DNA of 64,000 bases, from NCBI GenBank assembly GCA_003223245.1, contig QHYI01000152.1:1-64000 (forward strand), read 5' to 3'. Source of the stretch: Acidobacteriota bacterium. Its GTDB lineage: Bacteria; Acidobacteriota; Terriglobia; Acidiferrales; UBA7541. This document shows, piece by piece, positions 33,875-43,156 of the stretch (positions are counted from its first letter, which is position 1; every line of letters starts with the position of its first letter). The notes under the pieces are model-generated. The model worked only from the letters and a program-made list of their open reading frames with translations, ran no database searches and was not told the DNA's origin. The translations under genes and the position numbers were made by a program.

Positions 33875-34455
33875 ATGCCGTAATACCACGGAATCCATAG
33901 CGCGCCCGGCTCGACGCCGACATTGACCTGGTCGCCGGGCTTGAAGCGGTCGAAGTCATCGGCATCCACGGCGAGCCGCTCGTATTTTTGCCCCTCGCGC
34001 CAGGAGGTCACGATGAGCCGCCGTGAGCCGCGCACGATGCCCGGCATGTTGTAACGTCCGGTGACCGTCTCAGCGTGATACACAACATTTTTGGGAGAAT
34101 CGAGTCTGCCGTTCACAAAGAGCATGCCCGCGAAAATCCAGGGCAACAAAATAAACCCTGCGTAGACGTGCTTCAGCGTTTCGAGTTCCAGGTGCTTGCG
34201 CGCGCGCCGGTCGAGAATCACGGCAATGGCCAGGGCCAGAAAGAAAATTACGCCGAAAACGACCAACATGAGGTCTACATCGAGCGGAGGATAAATCTGG
34301 CTGACATAAGGAAAAACCAACGACCCGGCAAGAAATACGCCCGTGCGCTTCAAGAATCTGCGCCGAAACATTACCTCGGCCGCCGCGGAAGTGAGCCCGC
34401 AGGCGGGACACTGATCCGCGGTTCTTGGCGATCCGCAGTCCAAGCAGCGAGTCAT
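33862..34455 (-). CDS. Zinc-ribbon membrane protein, hypothetical
   Basis: From ATG 34455 this has 197 residues (a GTG four codons upstream at 34467 is an alternative). It opens with a zinc ribbon, MTRCLDCGSPRTADQCPACG (four Cys in two CxxC pairs), then three helices (VFLAGSLVFPYVSQIY, LMLVVFGVIFFLALAIAVIL, HVYAGFILLPWIFAGMLFVN) and a C-terminal beta-rich domain (GIVRGSRRLIVTSWREGQKY, FKPGDQVNVGVEPGALWIPW). The family is unrecognised, but the zinc-ribbon-plus-helices design is common for bacterial membrane proteins of unknown role. A PilZ gene is upstream on the same strand. Confidence 0.6.
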   Translation of the reverse strand: MTRCLDCGSPRTADQCPACGLTSAAAEVMFRRRFLKRTGVFLAGSLVFPYVSQIYPPLDVDLMLVVFGVIFFLALAIAVILDRRARKHLELETLKHVYAGFILLPWIFAGMLFVNGRLDSPKNVVYHAETVTGRYNMPGIVRGSRRLIVTSWREGQKYERLAVDADDFDRFKPGDQVNVGVEPGALWIPWYYGIYRR

Positions 34456-34510
34456 TCCTCCCCACACATGGCCCGGTTGGAAACAGGGTCTACTCTAGTA
34501 TAAGCCGCCG

Positions 34511-34849
34511 TTAATCGCCGGGGGGAGCAAGCGAAGACAAAAGCTCGCGGTAGGCCTTGTGACTTTCGCTTTCGGAGAGAGCTACCGAGACACCCATGCC
34601 GCTGCCAGGTTCGACACGCTTCACCAGGCAATCGAGCTTGACCGGCCGAGGAAGATGCAGGCGGGCAGTGAAGCCCGCGCCGACCCACAAAGTGTCGGGC
34701 ACTTCGATAAACATTCCATTGGAACTGATGTCGCGCGTGTTGCCGCGCAGGAGTGCGGAGCCCCATTCGATGTCGAGGCTGGCGCGGAACGAGTAGCGCG
34801 GCGCCCAGCGGCGTTCCAGTCGCCGGGACGGCTGATCCCGCAAACTCAT
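34511..34849 (-). CDS. PilZ domain protein (c-di-GMP binding)
   Basis: The protein has 112 residues. RxxxR is present as RWAPR near residues 14-18, and DxSxxG as DISSNG near 40-45, followed by MFIEVPDTLWVGAGFTARLH and a final SGMGVSVALSESESHKAYRE strand-helix unit. Both c-di-GMP motifs are intact. This is the third stand-alone PilZ gene in the window and is next to a zinc-ribbon membrane protein gene, 55 bases downstream, that might be its partner. Confidence 0.83.
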   Translation of the reverse strand: MSLRDQPSRRLERRWAPRYSFRASLDIEWGSALLRGNTRDISSNGMFIEVPDTLWVGAGFTARLHLPRPVKLDCLVKRVEPGSGMGVSVALSESESHKAYRELLSSLAPPGD

Positions 34850-35046
34850 CTCTTGGAAGTGACCCCCTGCCTCGGTAAACGTGCTGCGGAGCCCAAAAAG
34901 AATCGCCGTATGGACGTCTCAAGCATACGCTAGTTCCCACCACAAGAAATACGACACCGGAAAACGATGTTTTGTTCCCGTCAATCGTACCTAGAGAGAT
35001 AAGCCATGCAAACCCAGTGGCAAAGTCTGCCTCTTCTTGTGCATCT

Positions 35047-35098
35047 GTGAAAAGCAGACCCTCGCTGTGCCTGTCTGCAGCAGGCAGGCTCGGGATGA
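35047..35098 (-). repeat. Dispersed repeat with internal hairpin
   Basis: On the minus strand it begins tcatcccgagcctgcctgct and ends agcgagggtctgcttttcac. A 19-base stretch at 35080-35098 (gcaggcaggctcgggatga) recurs exactly at 57755-57773. Confidence 0.6.
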
Positions 35099-35132
35099 TT
35101 CGCAATATCACTTCAAAAGAAGACCTGCGACT

Positions 35133-35972
35133 TTATTGCTCTTTGGAGGCCGGAGGACCTTTGGGGGACGCGCCGGCACCGAGGCGGCGCTGAACTTCGG
35201 CTTGGATGTAGCGGCGCAAAGTTTCAGGAACGATCCCCGGGGCAGCAAGTTCGCGAAGGTCGGAGACGGTGAGTTGTGGCAGGTAAGAAAGAATGGTGGC
35301 CAAAGGTGCGTTGGGCTGGCGAAGCAAAGCGATTCGAATGTTGTAGGAGATGGACCATTTGCGGTGTTGAATGATTGCTGGAACTACTGCGGATGGCAGC
35401 TTTTCGCGGGAAAGAGCTTTCAGGACTTGCGCTTCGGTGAGATAGGGATTGTCGAGAACCACGGAGAGCACCTGCGCATGACCTTCTGCGAGTAGCGCGC
35501 CTGCGACGCGCGCCGGACCGCGGCGGGCCAGCGTGATTTTCTGGCCCAGAGGGATTTGCGGAAGGCGCATAAGCAGTTGTTCTTCGGTGTTGCGCTTGAG
35601 TTCCGCGGGAACGCCAGGCGAAAGCGCGAGCTGGACGAGGTCCATGAGATAAAGATCGCGGATAAGGCGCAAGGTGACGAGGCGCGGTCCGCGCGGGTGG
35701 AAACAGAGCGCCTTCTTGACGCGATAGCTTTTGAGCAGCGGCTTGCGCCTGCCTACTTCTTCAAGAATTTCGCCGGGAAGGTCGTTGCGCCCCAGGAGCA
35801 AACAGAGTTGCGGTTCATCGAGCGCGGGATTGTCGAGCAGCGCCAAGAGCACATCCGAGGAGGGATGATGCAGCAGCGCGGAAAGCTCGTCGCCGGTGGC
35901 GACGGGCGCGCGCTCGCGAGCCCCGGCAACCGTCTCGCGAGCAGCGGCTTCGGGAGGGATGGATTCCGGCAT
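35133..35972 (-). CDS. Helical-repeat (HEAT-like) hypothetical protein
   Basis: The product has 279 residues, nearly all predicted helical, with repeated units of about 20-25 residues such as SSDVLLALLDNPALDEPQLC, AQVLSVVLDNPYLTEAQVLK and NIRIALLRQPNAPLATILSY. The LLDNP / VLDNP pattern looks like HEAT-type repeats. There is no signal peptide, and a Pro/Gly-rich tail ends the protein. It starts four bases after the BadF-kinase stop, so the two are almost certainly co-transcribed. A scaffold or regulator for the kinase is possible but unproven. Confidence 0.6.
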   Translation of the reverse strand: MPESIPPEAAARETVAGARERAPVATGDELSALLHHPSSDVLLALLDNPALDEPQLCLLLGRNDLPGEILEEVGRRKPLLKSYRVKKALCFHPRGPRLVTLRLIRDLYLMDLVQLALSPGVPAELKRNTEEQLLMRLPQIPLGQKITLARRGPARVAGALLAEGHAQVLSVVLDNPYLTEAQVLKALSREKLPSAVVPAIIQHRKWSISYNIRIALLRQPNAPLATILSYLPQLTVSDLRELAAPGIVPETLRRYIQAEVQRRLGAGASPKGPPASKEQ

Positions 35973-35975
35973 GAA

Positions 35976-36905
35976 TTAACTTTCGGGGATTTCGAGCGGG
36001 CTCGTCAAGGCATCGCGCGCGAGCAGCGCGGCGGATTCGGCAACTGGCCGAGGGAGCGGGCCAGGCCGCGCATTTGGAACCATCTTCCCTAGAAGAAGAT
36101 CGAATTGGCCGTTGAGAAAAGCGCTGCCGTCAAAGACTCCGCCCGTTTTTGCAAGCAAGAATTTTGTACTTCGCAATTGGAGTTGGTCGACGACTTCACG
36201 GACCTGGTCTATCAAATCCATGGCGGCGCTGGTCAGGATGGCTCGTGCGGACAGATCGCCTGATTCCGCTGCTTTCGCGACGATGGGAAACACTTTGGGG
36301 AAGATCACGGTGGGCTGCTCGCGGGCAAGATCGACAAACTGGGGCCAAGGGCAATCGAAGGTGCGGCAGATTTCGTCAGCCAGCAGAGATTTTTCCTTAT
36401 TGAGGACCTTCTGGAAGCAGCGCGCCACGGTTATCCGGCCGATATCGTTAGCGCTGCCGGGATCGCCAATAATGGGGCCGAATCCGCCGGCGCGAGCGAG
36501 TTTGAGAGGCGAAGTTCTGCCTACAACAAACGAGCCAGTGCCGGCGTTGACCACGAGGCTGGGAATTTCTCCCGTCGCGACAAGGGAAAGAATCAAGTCG
36601 CTGGTGATGACGATAGTAGCCTGCGTGAAGGCCGGCTTGAGATTCTTGTGAATTTCCGCACGGACTGATGGCTCGCCTGCTCCGGAAATACCCGCAAGAA
36701 TAAATGCGACATCAGAAGGAGATTTGGCTGCGGAGCGAAGTGCTTCTGTGCCCGCGGCAGCGAGAGCAGCAGCGGAAGCTTTTGCGCCTGCGTTAACCGC
36801 GTTCGACGCGCCGGAACGAGAGCGCGCGAGAATCGTGCCCGTTTCGTCCATCAAGACGCATTCGGTTTTTGTGCCGCCGCCATCAAATCCGAGAGCGCAT
36901 TTCAT
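35976..36905 (-). CDS. BadF/BadG/BcrA/BcrD-family kinase (GlcNAc or MurNAc kinase-like)
   Basis: The protein has 309 residues and the ASKHA fold signatures: CALGFDGGGTKTECVLMDET (phosphate 1), GISGAGEPSVRAEI, IVITSDLILSLVATGEIPSL with LVVNAGTGSF (phosphate 2), and GGFGPIIGDPGSANDIGRIT. This resembles eukaryotic GlcNAc kinase and bacterial MurK rather than the radical BadF activators: no CxxC or iron-sulfur Cys pattern is seen. A MurNAc/GlcNAc 6-kinase would feed the MurQ encoded at 60 kb; this link is inference. It leads a two-gene operon with the helical-repeat gene. Confidence 0.82.
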   Translation of the reverse strand: MKCALGFDGGGTKTECVLMDETGTILARSRSGASNAVNAGAKASAAALAAAGTEALRSAAKSPSDVAFILAGISGAGEPSVRAEIHKNLKPAFTQATIVITSDLILSLVATGEIPSLVVNAGTGSFVVGRTSPLKLARAGGFGPIIGDPGSANDIGRITVARCFQKVLNKEKSLLADEICRTFDCPWPQFVDLAREQPTVIFPKVFPIVAKAAESGDLSARAILTSAAMDLIDQVREVVDQLQLRSTKFLLAKTGGVFDGSAFLNGQFDLLLGKMVPNARPGPLPRPVAESAALLARDALTSPLEIPES

Positions 36906-36991
36906 GCAAAGAGGATACGCGAAAAGAGTTGCAGGGGAATCGATCCGATCACGAAGCGAGGCGTGTTGGACAAGAGTTTTAGCCCGGTGGC

Positions 36992-37023
36992 AAAAGCCGA
37001 TTCCTCGCTGCGCTCAAAATGAC
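36992..37023 (-). repeat. Dispersed repeat, short copy
   Basis: On the minus strand: gtcattttgagcgcagcgag followed by gaatcggctttt. It matches the dispersed family and lies between the kinase gene and the PadR promoter. Confidence 0.6.
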
Positions 37024-37061
37024 GGGCAAAAATAACCGTGCACTGTGTGTCTTCTTTCTCC

Positions 37062-37105
37062 TTGACAGCCTAGGAGAAGCGCGGTAGATTCCTAGATCAT
37101 CTAGG
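37062..37105 (+). promoter_or_regulatory. padR promoter with overlapping palindromic operator
   Basis: TTGACA (37062-37067), a 17-base spacer and TAGATT (37085-37090) form a good sigma-70 promoter. Directly after the -10 lies the perfect palindrome cctagatcatctagg (37091-37105), covering the start point. A related half-site, cctagga, is at 37069-37075 between -35 and -10. This is the expected position for PadR autorepression. Confidence 0.7.
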
Positions 37106-37117
37106 AGAGATGCTTTC

Positions 37118-37459
37118 ATGGACAAACAGATGGAATTGCTGCAGGGCACGCTGGACATGCTGATTCTCAAAGCGGTGTCGCTGGGCCCGTTGCATGGCTA
37201 CGGCGTTTTGCTACGCATCCAGCAGATTTCGAAGGACCGGCTGGAGATTCAGCAAGGTTCGCTGTATCCCGCGCTGTATCGCCTGGAGCATCAAGGCTGG
37301 ATCACCAGCGAGTGGGGCGAATCGGAAAACAAGCGCAAAGCGAAATACTACCGGCTCACCGCAGCAGGCAAACGCAAATTGCAAACGGAAGCGGAAAAGT
37401 GGAACCGCATGGCCGACGTCATTGCAGGAATTTTGCGCAGCACGCCGGAGGAAGTATGA
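37118..37459 (+). CDS. PadR family transcriptional regulator
   Basis: The protein has 113 residues with the PadR winged helix: LLQGTLDMLILKAVSLGPLH, GYGVLLRIQQISKDRLEIQQ, GSLYPALYRLEHQGWITSEW and KYYRLTAAGKRKLQTEAEKW. It ends STPEEV-stop, overlapping the permease start by four bases (atga). PadR repressors of this type control the adjacent permease; the operator at 37091 suggests autoregulation. Two other PadR genes head similar loci at 50.1 and 57.1 kb. The inducer is unknown. Confidence 0.92.
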   Translation: MDKQMELLQGTLDMLILKAVSLGPLHGYGVLLRIQQISKDRLEIQQGSLYPALYRLEHQGWITSEWGESENKRKAKYYRLTAAGKRKLQTEAEKWNRMADVIAGILRSTPEEV

Positions 37460-37712
37460 AGTTGTGGAGTCGCGTTCGGTCGTGGTTGCGGGGGGTGACG
37501 CGGCGGGGGCGGATGGAGAGCGAGATGGACGCGGAGCTGCGCTTTCACATCGAGGCGTTCGCAGAGGATTTGGTGGGCAGCGGCGTGCCGCGCGAAGAGG
37601 CGCGGCGGCGAGCGAGGATTGAGTTTGGCGGCGTCGAACGAGCGAAAGAAGAATGCCGCGAAGCGCGCGGTGTGAACTTTGTTCAAAGCATCTTTCAGGA
37701 TTTGCGATTCGG
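37431..37712 (+). repeat. Direct repeat A (PadR tail + permease 5' end)
   Basis: This stretch matches 40167-40448 at constant offset 2736 with no gaps. It covers the last codons of padR, the gaggaagtatgaagttgtgg start junction and the permease prefix domain. It marks a duplication of the padR/permease unit. Confidence 0.7.
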
Positions 37713-40123
37713 CTTGCGCACGCTGCGCAAGAGCCCCGGCTTTACGGCAGTTGCGGTGCTCACGCTGGCTCTCGGCATCGGAGCGAACGCGGCCATTTTC
37801 ACGGTGATCAATGCGGTCATGCTGAGAGCGCTTCCCGTGAAGCACCCGGAGGAGCTTGTAACCGTGGGCAATCCAGCCAAGGTTCATTCTTGGGGCACGG
37901 GAACGCCAAGGACAGATGTATTTTCTTATCCCCTCTATCGCGAAGTTCGGGACAACAACCAAGTGTTTTCCTCCGTGCTGGCCAGCTCGAATCTTGGCGA
38001 CGTACGGATCGCTGTGGATGGAGGCTCGGAGACGGCTCGGGGAAGACTGGTCACAGAGAATTACTTCGAGACGCTCGGGATCGAAGCGCTTCTGGGACGG
38101 ACATTCACGACCGGCGATGGCCGCACACCGGGAAGCGATCCTGTGCTGGTGATCAGCTATGGATATTGGCAGCGGCGGTTTTCCGGCGACGCATCGGTCA
38201 TCGGCCGAAAAGTGCGGCTGAACAATTACCCGTTCACGATCATCGGAGTCGCTCCGCCCCGCTTCCTTGGCGAGGTTGTGGGAGACCGGCCCGATTTGTG
38301 GGTGCCGATGATGATGCAGCCTCAGCTTATGCCCGGCCGGAATTTTCTAGAAAGCGTAAACGACGCGGCCCTGCTAATAATCGGGCGGCTGAAGCCGAGC
38401 GTGACCGTCGACCAGGCGCGGACCAATGTGAACGCCGTGGTGAAAGAAGCGCTCACGGTTACGCTCAATGGCAGGATGTCTTCTGATGATCGCGGCGCCA
38501 TTGGCGGAATGAAAATCGCCGTCGAGGTATCGCCGGGGAGCCGCGGGCTGTCGAGGCTGCGGCAGCAATTCTCTGCACCCTTGCTGCTGCTCCAAGGCAT
38601 GGTGGCGTTGGTGTTGCTGGTTGCGTGCGTCAACGTGGCCAACCTGCTGCTGGCCCGCTCGGAGGCGCGCCGGCAGGAAATCGCACTTCGCCTGACGATG
38701 GGCGCAGGGCCAGGACGCATTGTTCGGCAATTACTGACGGAATCGGTGTCGGTGGCGTTCTTGGGCGGCGCGCTTGGCCTGCTGCTGGCCCATTGGGGTT
38801 TGGCGGTACTTGTGAGCTTGGCGAACACCGGCGACCGCACGAGTAGTTCTCTGTCGCTGGGGCTCGACTGGCGTGTGCTCGGGTTTTCCGCCGGCATCTG
38901 TTTGTCCGCCGCGGTGGTCTTCGGACTCGCGCCTGCGCTGCGATTCCTGCACTTGAAGCCAGGCGTGGTGCTGAAGGAGGGCGGGCGTGGCACTGAGTCA
39001 GGCGTGAAGGGCAAATTCGGACGCGTTCTGATGAGCGCACAAATCGCGCTTGGCGTGCTGGTGCTGATGACTGCGGGCTTGCTGGTGCGCAGCTTGCACA
39101 ATCTGCAGGAAGCAGACCTTGGCTACAGCCGAGAGCAGCTCTTGTTGGCTCGAGTGGACCTGCTCGAGAGCGGTTACCGAGGCGCTGCCATTCAAAACAT
39201 GACGCGAGAGTTGCTGGGCCGGCTGGCGGCCGTGCCCGGCGTTCGGAGCGTCACTTGTTCCAGCAATGGACTATTCAGCGGTGACGAATCCTCCGACCTC
39301 ATTCGCATCGATGGTGCGGCTTCCACAAATCAGCAGGACGACGTGACCGCCGACGACGAAGTGGGGCCCAATTATTTCAGCACGATTGGAGTTCCGATCG
39401 TATTGGGGCGCGAAATTACTTCGGAGGATTTTGCCCGGGCGGCTCAAGTTGCTGTCGTCAATGAAACCTTTGCGAGGTTTTACTTTGGAGCACGGAATCC
39501 CATCGGACATAAGATCACGATACAAGACTCCGAACATCCGGAGACCTTCGAGATTGTCGGCGTTGCGCACGACGTCCACGACCACAGTGTCCGGGACGCT
39601 GTAAGGCGGCGCATGTACGCGCCACTAACGAGCGCAAGCTTTGACGATCTTGGAGCTTACAATTTTGAAATTCACGCCGTCGGTAATCCAGAGGCGCTGC
39701 TTAACTCCGTTCGTGCCGCAATTCGCAACGTGAATCCCGATCTAGCCGTCGACAATATCAAGGCCGCCGCCGATTTGGTGGCAGATACTCTTACTTCACA
39801 AGAGGTGGTGGCGGAGCTCTGTGGCCTCGCTCACGCGAGAAATCGGTGTGCGGATAGCATTGGGCGCTCCGCGAGAGGGCTTGATCTGGATGGTAATCCG
39901 GGAGGCTTGCTTAGAACTGGCCATCGGCGGTGTGGTTGGAATCGGCGCGGCGGTTGCCGCTACGCACTTGTTCAAGGCAATGCTATTTGGTCTGAGTGAG
40001 GCCGATCCTCTTTCGATGGGTTCAGCCGCCCTAGCAGTGGCAGCCGCTTGTCTGGCTGCAGCCGTTGTTCCTGTGCGAAGGGCCATTCGGGTGGATCCGA
40101 TGGTAGCGCTGAGGTACGAGTGA
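37456..40123 (+). CDS. Acidobacterial-type orphan ABC permease (MacB/FtsX-like), disrupted near the 3' end
   Basis: The protein starts with a permease prefix domain (EMDAELRFHIEAFAEDLVGS, EARRRARIEFGGVERAKEEC), then QDLRFGLRTLRKSPGFTAVA and the MacB periplasmic core, a first FtsX domain (LLLLQGMVALVLLVACVNVA, NLLLARSEARRQEIALRLTM) and a second core. Near 39805-39830 the frame shifts and about 25 residues expected for the first helix of the last FtsX domain are missing: EVVAEL joins directly to ASLTREIGVRIALGAPREG. The rest continues to 40123 in the other frame (RRAIRVDPMVALRYE). No ATPase gene is nearby, as usual for this family. Confidence 0.82.
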
Positions 40124-40141
40124 CGCGGTGATCGTGGCGGG

Positions 40142-40195
40142 CGGTTGGGTGATTACGTAGGCGAGATTTTGGGCGGCACGCCGGAGGAAGTATGA
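40142..40195 (+). pseudogene. Remnant of a PadR C-terminus
   Basis: Reading cgg ttg ggt gat ... gta tga gives RLGDYVGEILGGTPEEV-stop, which aligns residue for residue with the end of the intact PadR at 37459 (RMADVIAGILRSTPEEV). The tga overlaps the next permease's atg in the same way. So a whole padR once preceded the second permease and has been lost except for this tail. Confidence 0.7.
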
Positions 40196-40448
40196 AGTTG
40201 TGGAGTCGCATTCGGTCGTGGATGCGGGCGGTGGCGCGGCGGGGGCGGATGGAAGGCGAGATGGACGCGGAGCTGCGCTTTCACATCGAGGCGTTCGCGG
40301 AGGATTTGGTGCGCGGCGGCGTGCCGCGCGAAGAGGCGCTGCGGCGCGCACGCATTGCATTTGGCGGCATCGAGCGCGCGAAAGAAGAATGCCGCGAAGC
40401 ACGCGGCGTGAACTTCGTCGAAAGCCTACTTCAGGATCTGCGGTACGG
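40167..40448 (+). repeat. Direct repeat B (PadR tail + permease 5' end)
   Basis: Second copy of the repeat at 37431-37712, same orientation, same phase, no indels. Downstream of it the two permeases diverge strongly. Confidence 0.7.
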
Positions 40449-42840
40449 ACTGCGGATGCTTGGGAAGAATCCTGGCTTCACTGCCGTAGTGCTCCTCACT
40501 CTCGGACTGGGAATCGGAGCAAACACGGCCGTATTCGGGCTGGCAAATGCGATTTTCTTCAATCCTCTTCCCACGGTTCAGGAGCCGAAACGCCTGATGG
40601 TTGTACATGAAGGGCTGCCGGATGGCAGTTGCTGTGGGGTCCCGCCGAAAAGCTTTCAGGCGCTGCGCCGTGACACTCCATTGTTCGCGCAGACTGCCGC
40701 TTACATCTGGACCGAGGCGACGTTCCCCGGCGATCCGTTGCCTGAGCGCTTCGAAGCAGCCAAAGTCTCGAGGGAATTCTTTTCGATGCTCGGCGCGCGA
40801 TTCGTCCTTGGCCGCAATTTCCTCCCAGAAGAGTTCCAGCCAGGCCGGTCGGTGACCATCCTGAGTTACGGTTTCTGGCAAAATCATTTTGCAGAAGATC
40901 GAAACGTCATTGGACGGATGCTGCGATTGGAAGATCGAGAGATCACCATTGTTGGAGTTGCCGCGAGCGATTTTGATTTTCCAACAGGGGCGCAATTGTG
41001 GATGCCCTTGGCTTTGAGCGCGCAAGACTGGAATCAGGTGTCTCCCGGAGAGCTTCACACGCTCGGCATGCTGGAATCCGGGCTGGACGAAAAGCGCGCG
41101 CGGCCGAAAGCTGCGGCTCTCGCTGCCGCGCTTGAAAGGGATTATCCACCGGGAAGGCAAAAGCTCGAGCTGAAGCTCCACCCGTTCCGGGAGCAAATCA
41201 ACGGCAACTTGACTCCGGTTTTCACGATGACGCTCATGGGCGCCGCCGGATTTCTCCTATTGATCGCGTGCACGAATGTGGCGAATTTGCTGCTGGCACG
41301 CGGGCTTGCACGCAAGCGGGAAATAACCTTACGCACAGCGTTGGGAGCGAGGCCGACCCGCGTCGTACGGCAATTGCTCACGGAAACGGCGCTCGTGGCC
41401 GTTCTGGGCGCGCTGCTAGGATTAGCGCTCGCAAGGATCGGATTGGCGCTGCTGGCCTCCGGCATGCCTGCAGAAACAGCGCGGCAAATTGCCGGTTGGT
41501 CGCAACTGGGATTAGACAAGGCTTCGCTCGTTTTTGGAACCCTGGTCACTCTGCTCGTTGCGGTGTTGTGCGGCGTCATCCCTGCGATACAAACTGCGAG
41601 CCCAAAACTGATCGAATGTTTAAAAGGAGCAGGCGCTACTTCCTCTTCAGTCCCATCATCACTGAAGCTTCGCAGCGTGTTCGTGTGCGCACAGGTTTCG
41701 CTCGCCCTGATTCTGCTTACCGGAGCCGGGCTGATGATCAAGGGATTTGCGAACATGCTGGGTGATGCGCGCAGTTTTAATCCGAAGACGCTACTTACCG
41801 TGCACGTGGACCTGAGAGGATCGCGCTACGAGGATTCCCAACGGCGCAGAGCATTCCTCAACGAAGCCGTGGAACGCCTCGAGGCTATGCCCGGAGTGGT
41901 TTCCGCGAGCGTTTTCACGACTCCGCCGTTGAGTAACAACGAGACAATATGGCGGGAATTTGTGATCAACGGCCGGCCCACGTTACCGCATGAACGACAC
42001 GCCGTTGTGCAAACGGTCAGCGCAAACTTTTTCCGAACGATGGGGCTCACTGTTCTGGAAGGCCGCGGATTTGCGAAGAGCGACCGCGAATCTTCGATGC
42101 CTGTCACGATCGTCAGCGAGAAGCTGGCGAGGCTGTATTGGCCCGGTGAAAGCCCGATTGGCCAGCACCTCAAACTTGGCTTGCCCAACTCCGACGAGCC
42201 GTGGCTGACCGTTGTGGGCGTGGTAAGTGACGTTGAATACGATTGGACCGATAACGCGCCGGAAAAAGTGATCTACGTGTCTTATCGCCAGTTTCCTCCC
42301 GTCTCGAGCCACCTTGCGGCCCGCGCAGTCGGCGATCCACACAACCTCGCCGCCGGGATCCGCCATGAGTTAGCCTCCCTTGACCCTGTACTAGCCGCCT
42401 CCGATGTACGGACGCTCGAACGACTACTGTTCGGGTCGCTGGGCGGACTTTTCGAAACCGGCGGACTGATGACGGTGCTGGGCATGATTGGTTTGTGCGT
42501 TGCAGTTGTCGGCGTGTACGGTGTGATGGCCTACGTGGTCGGACAACGGACACGGGAGCTTGGAATTCGCATGGTGCTCGGCGCGAGCCGCCGCGCGGTT
42601 TTGATGCACGTTTTAGGGCGTGGAGTCTGGCTTACGCTCGTTGGATTGTGTGTTGGATTAGTCGGCGCTAATGTTCTAACGCGACTTGTTTCGAGTTTTT
42701 TCTTTGGGGTTGAGCCCACGGATGCGATGACCTTTTTGACCGTCACCCTGTTGCTGGCATTTTCAGCTTTCGTGGCTTGTTATATTCCGGCGCGAAGGGC
42801 GATGAAGGTCGATCCCATGGTGGCACTGCGGTACGAATGA
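40192..42840 (+). CDS. Acidobacterial-type orphan ABC permease (MacB/FtsX-like)
   Basis: This 882-residue permease is complete. Order: prefix domain (residues ~1-70, EMDAELRFHIEAFAEDLVRG), MacB-type periplasmic domain (SLLQDLRYGLRMLGKNPGFT, VLLTLGLGIGANTAVFGLAN), FtsX domain 1 (MGAAGFLLLIACTNVANLLL, ARGLARKREITLRTALGARP), second periplasmic domain, and FtsX domain 2 (GLMTVLGMIGLCVAVVGVYG, RTRELGIRMVLGASRRAVLM), ending RRAMKVDPMVALRYE. Eight to ten helices in total. The substrate is unknown; relatives export peptides or handle envelope stress. The start gaggaagt-atg is shared with the first permease. Confidence 0.92.
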   Translation: MKLWSRIRSWMRAVARRGRMEGEMDAELRFHIEAFAEDLVRGGVPREEALRRARIAFGGIERAKEECREARGVNFVESLLQDLRYGLRMLGKNPGFTAVVLLTLGLGIGANTAVFGLANAIFFNPLPTVQEPKRLMVVHEGLPDGSCCGVPPKSFQALRRDTPLFAQTAAYIWTEATFPGDPLPERFEAAKVSREFFSMLGARFVLGRNFLPEEFQPGRSVTILSYGFWQNHFAEDRNVIGRMLRLEDREITIVGVAASDFDFPTGAQLWMPLALSAQDWNQVSPGELHTLGMLESGLDEKRARPKAAALAAALERDYPPGRQKLELKLHPFREQINGNLTPVFTMTLMGAAGFLLLIACTNVANLLLARGLARKREITLRTALGARPTRVVRQLLTETALVAVLGALLGLALARIGLALLASGMPAETARQIAGWSQLGLDKASLVFGTLVTLLVAVLCGVIPAIQTASPKLIECLKGAGATSSSVPSSLKLRSVFVCAQVSLALILLTGAGLMIKGFANMLGDARSFNPKTLLTVHVDLRGSRYEDSQRRRAFLNEAVERLEAMPGVVSASVFTTPPLSNNETIWREFVINGRPTLPHERHAVVQTVSANFFRTMGLTVLEGRGFAKSDRESSMPVTIVSEKLARLYWPGESPIGQHLKLGLPNSDEPWLTVVGVVSDVEYDWTDNAPEKVIYVSYRQFPPVSSHLAARAVGDPHNLAAGIRHELASLDPVLAASDVRTLERLLFGSLGGLFETGGLMTVLGMIGLCVAVVGVYGVMAYVVGQRTRELGIRMVLGASRRAVLMHVLGRGVWLTLVGLCVGLVGANVLTRLVSSFFFGVEPTDAMTFLTVTLLLAFSAFVACYIPARRAMKVDPMVALRYE

Positions 42841-42982
42841 AGGCTATTTAATAACGTTCAGGGCTCATGGGTCGCTATTGTGATCCGCTGATCTAGCTCG
42901 CGGAACAAAACCCGCAGCATTTCCGTAGCTCCTGATGACGGCTCGGCCTGCTTGTGTGGGTGCGGCCAATCGGGAGCCGATC

Positions 42983-43103
42983 ATGACGCACCTTGGACAA
43001 GATGTGCGCGACGGTCTTCGCGTGCTGCGTAAAAATCCCGGATTCACTGCGGTCGCGGTGCTAACACTTGCGCTCGGCATCGGCGCGAACAGCACGCTGT
43101 TCC
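42983..43103 (+). pseudogene. 5' remnant of a third permease
   Basis: From ATG 42983 the frame reads [20 protein letters not shown] and [19 protein letters not shown], the same block that follows the prefix domain in both permeases, then passes at about 43103 into unrelated sequence that leads to the next gene. Only ~40 residues remain, with no prefix domain. It is the stub of a further permease lost by deletion. Confidence 0.65.
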
Positions 43104-43156
43104 GTCACCTATCCAGCGAGCGAAAGAAAGATGCCGGGCTGAAGTCTTGCTCTGCG

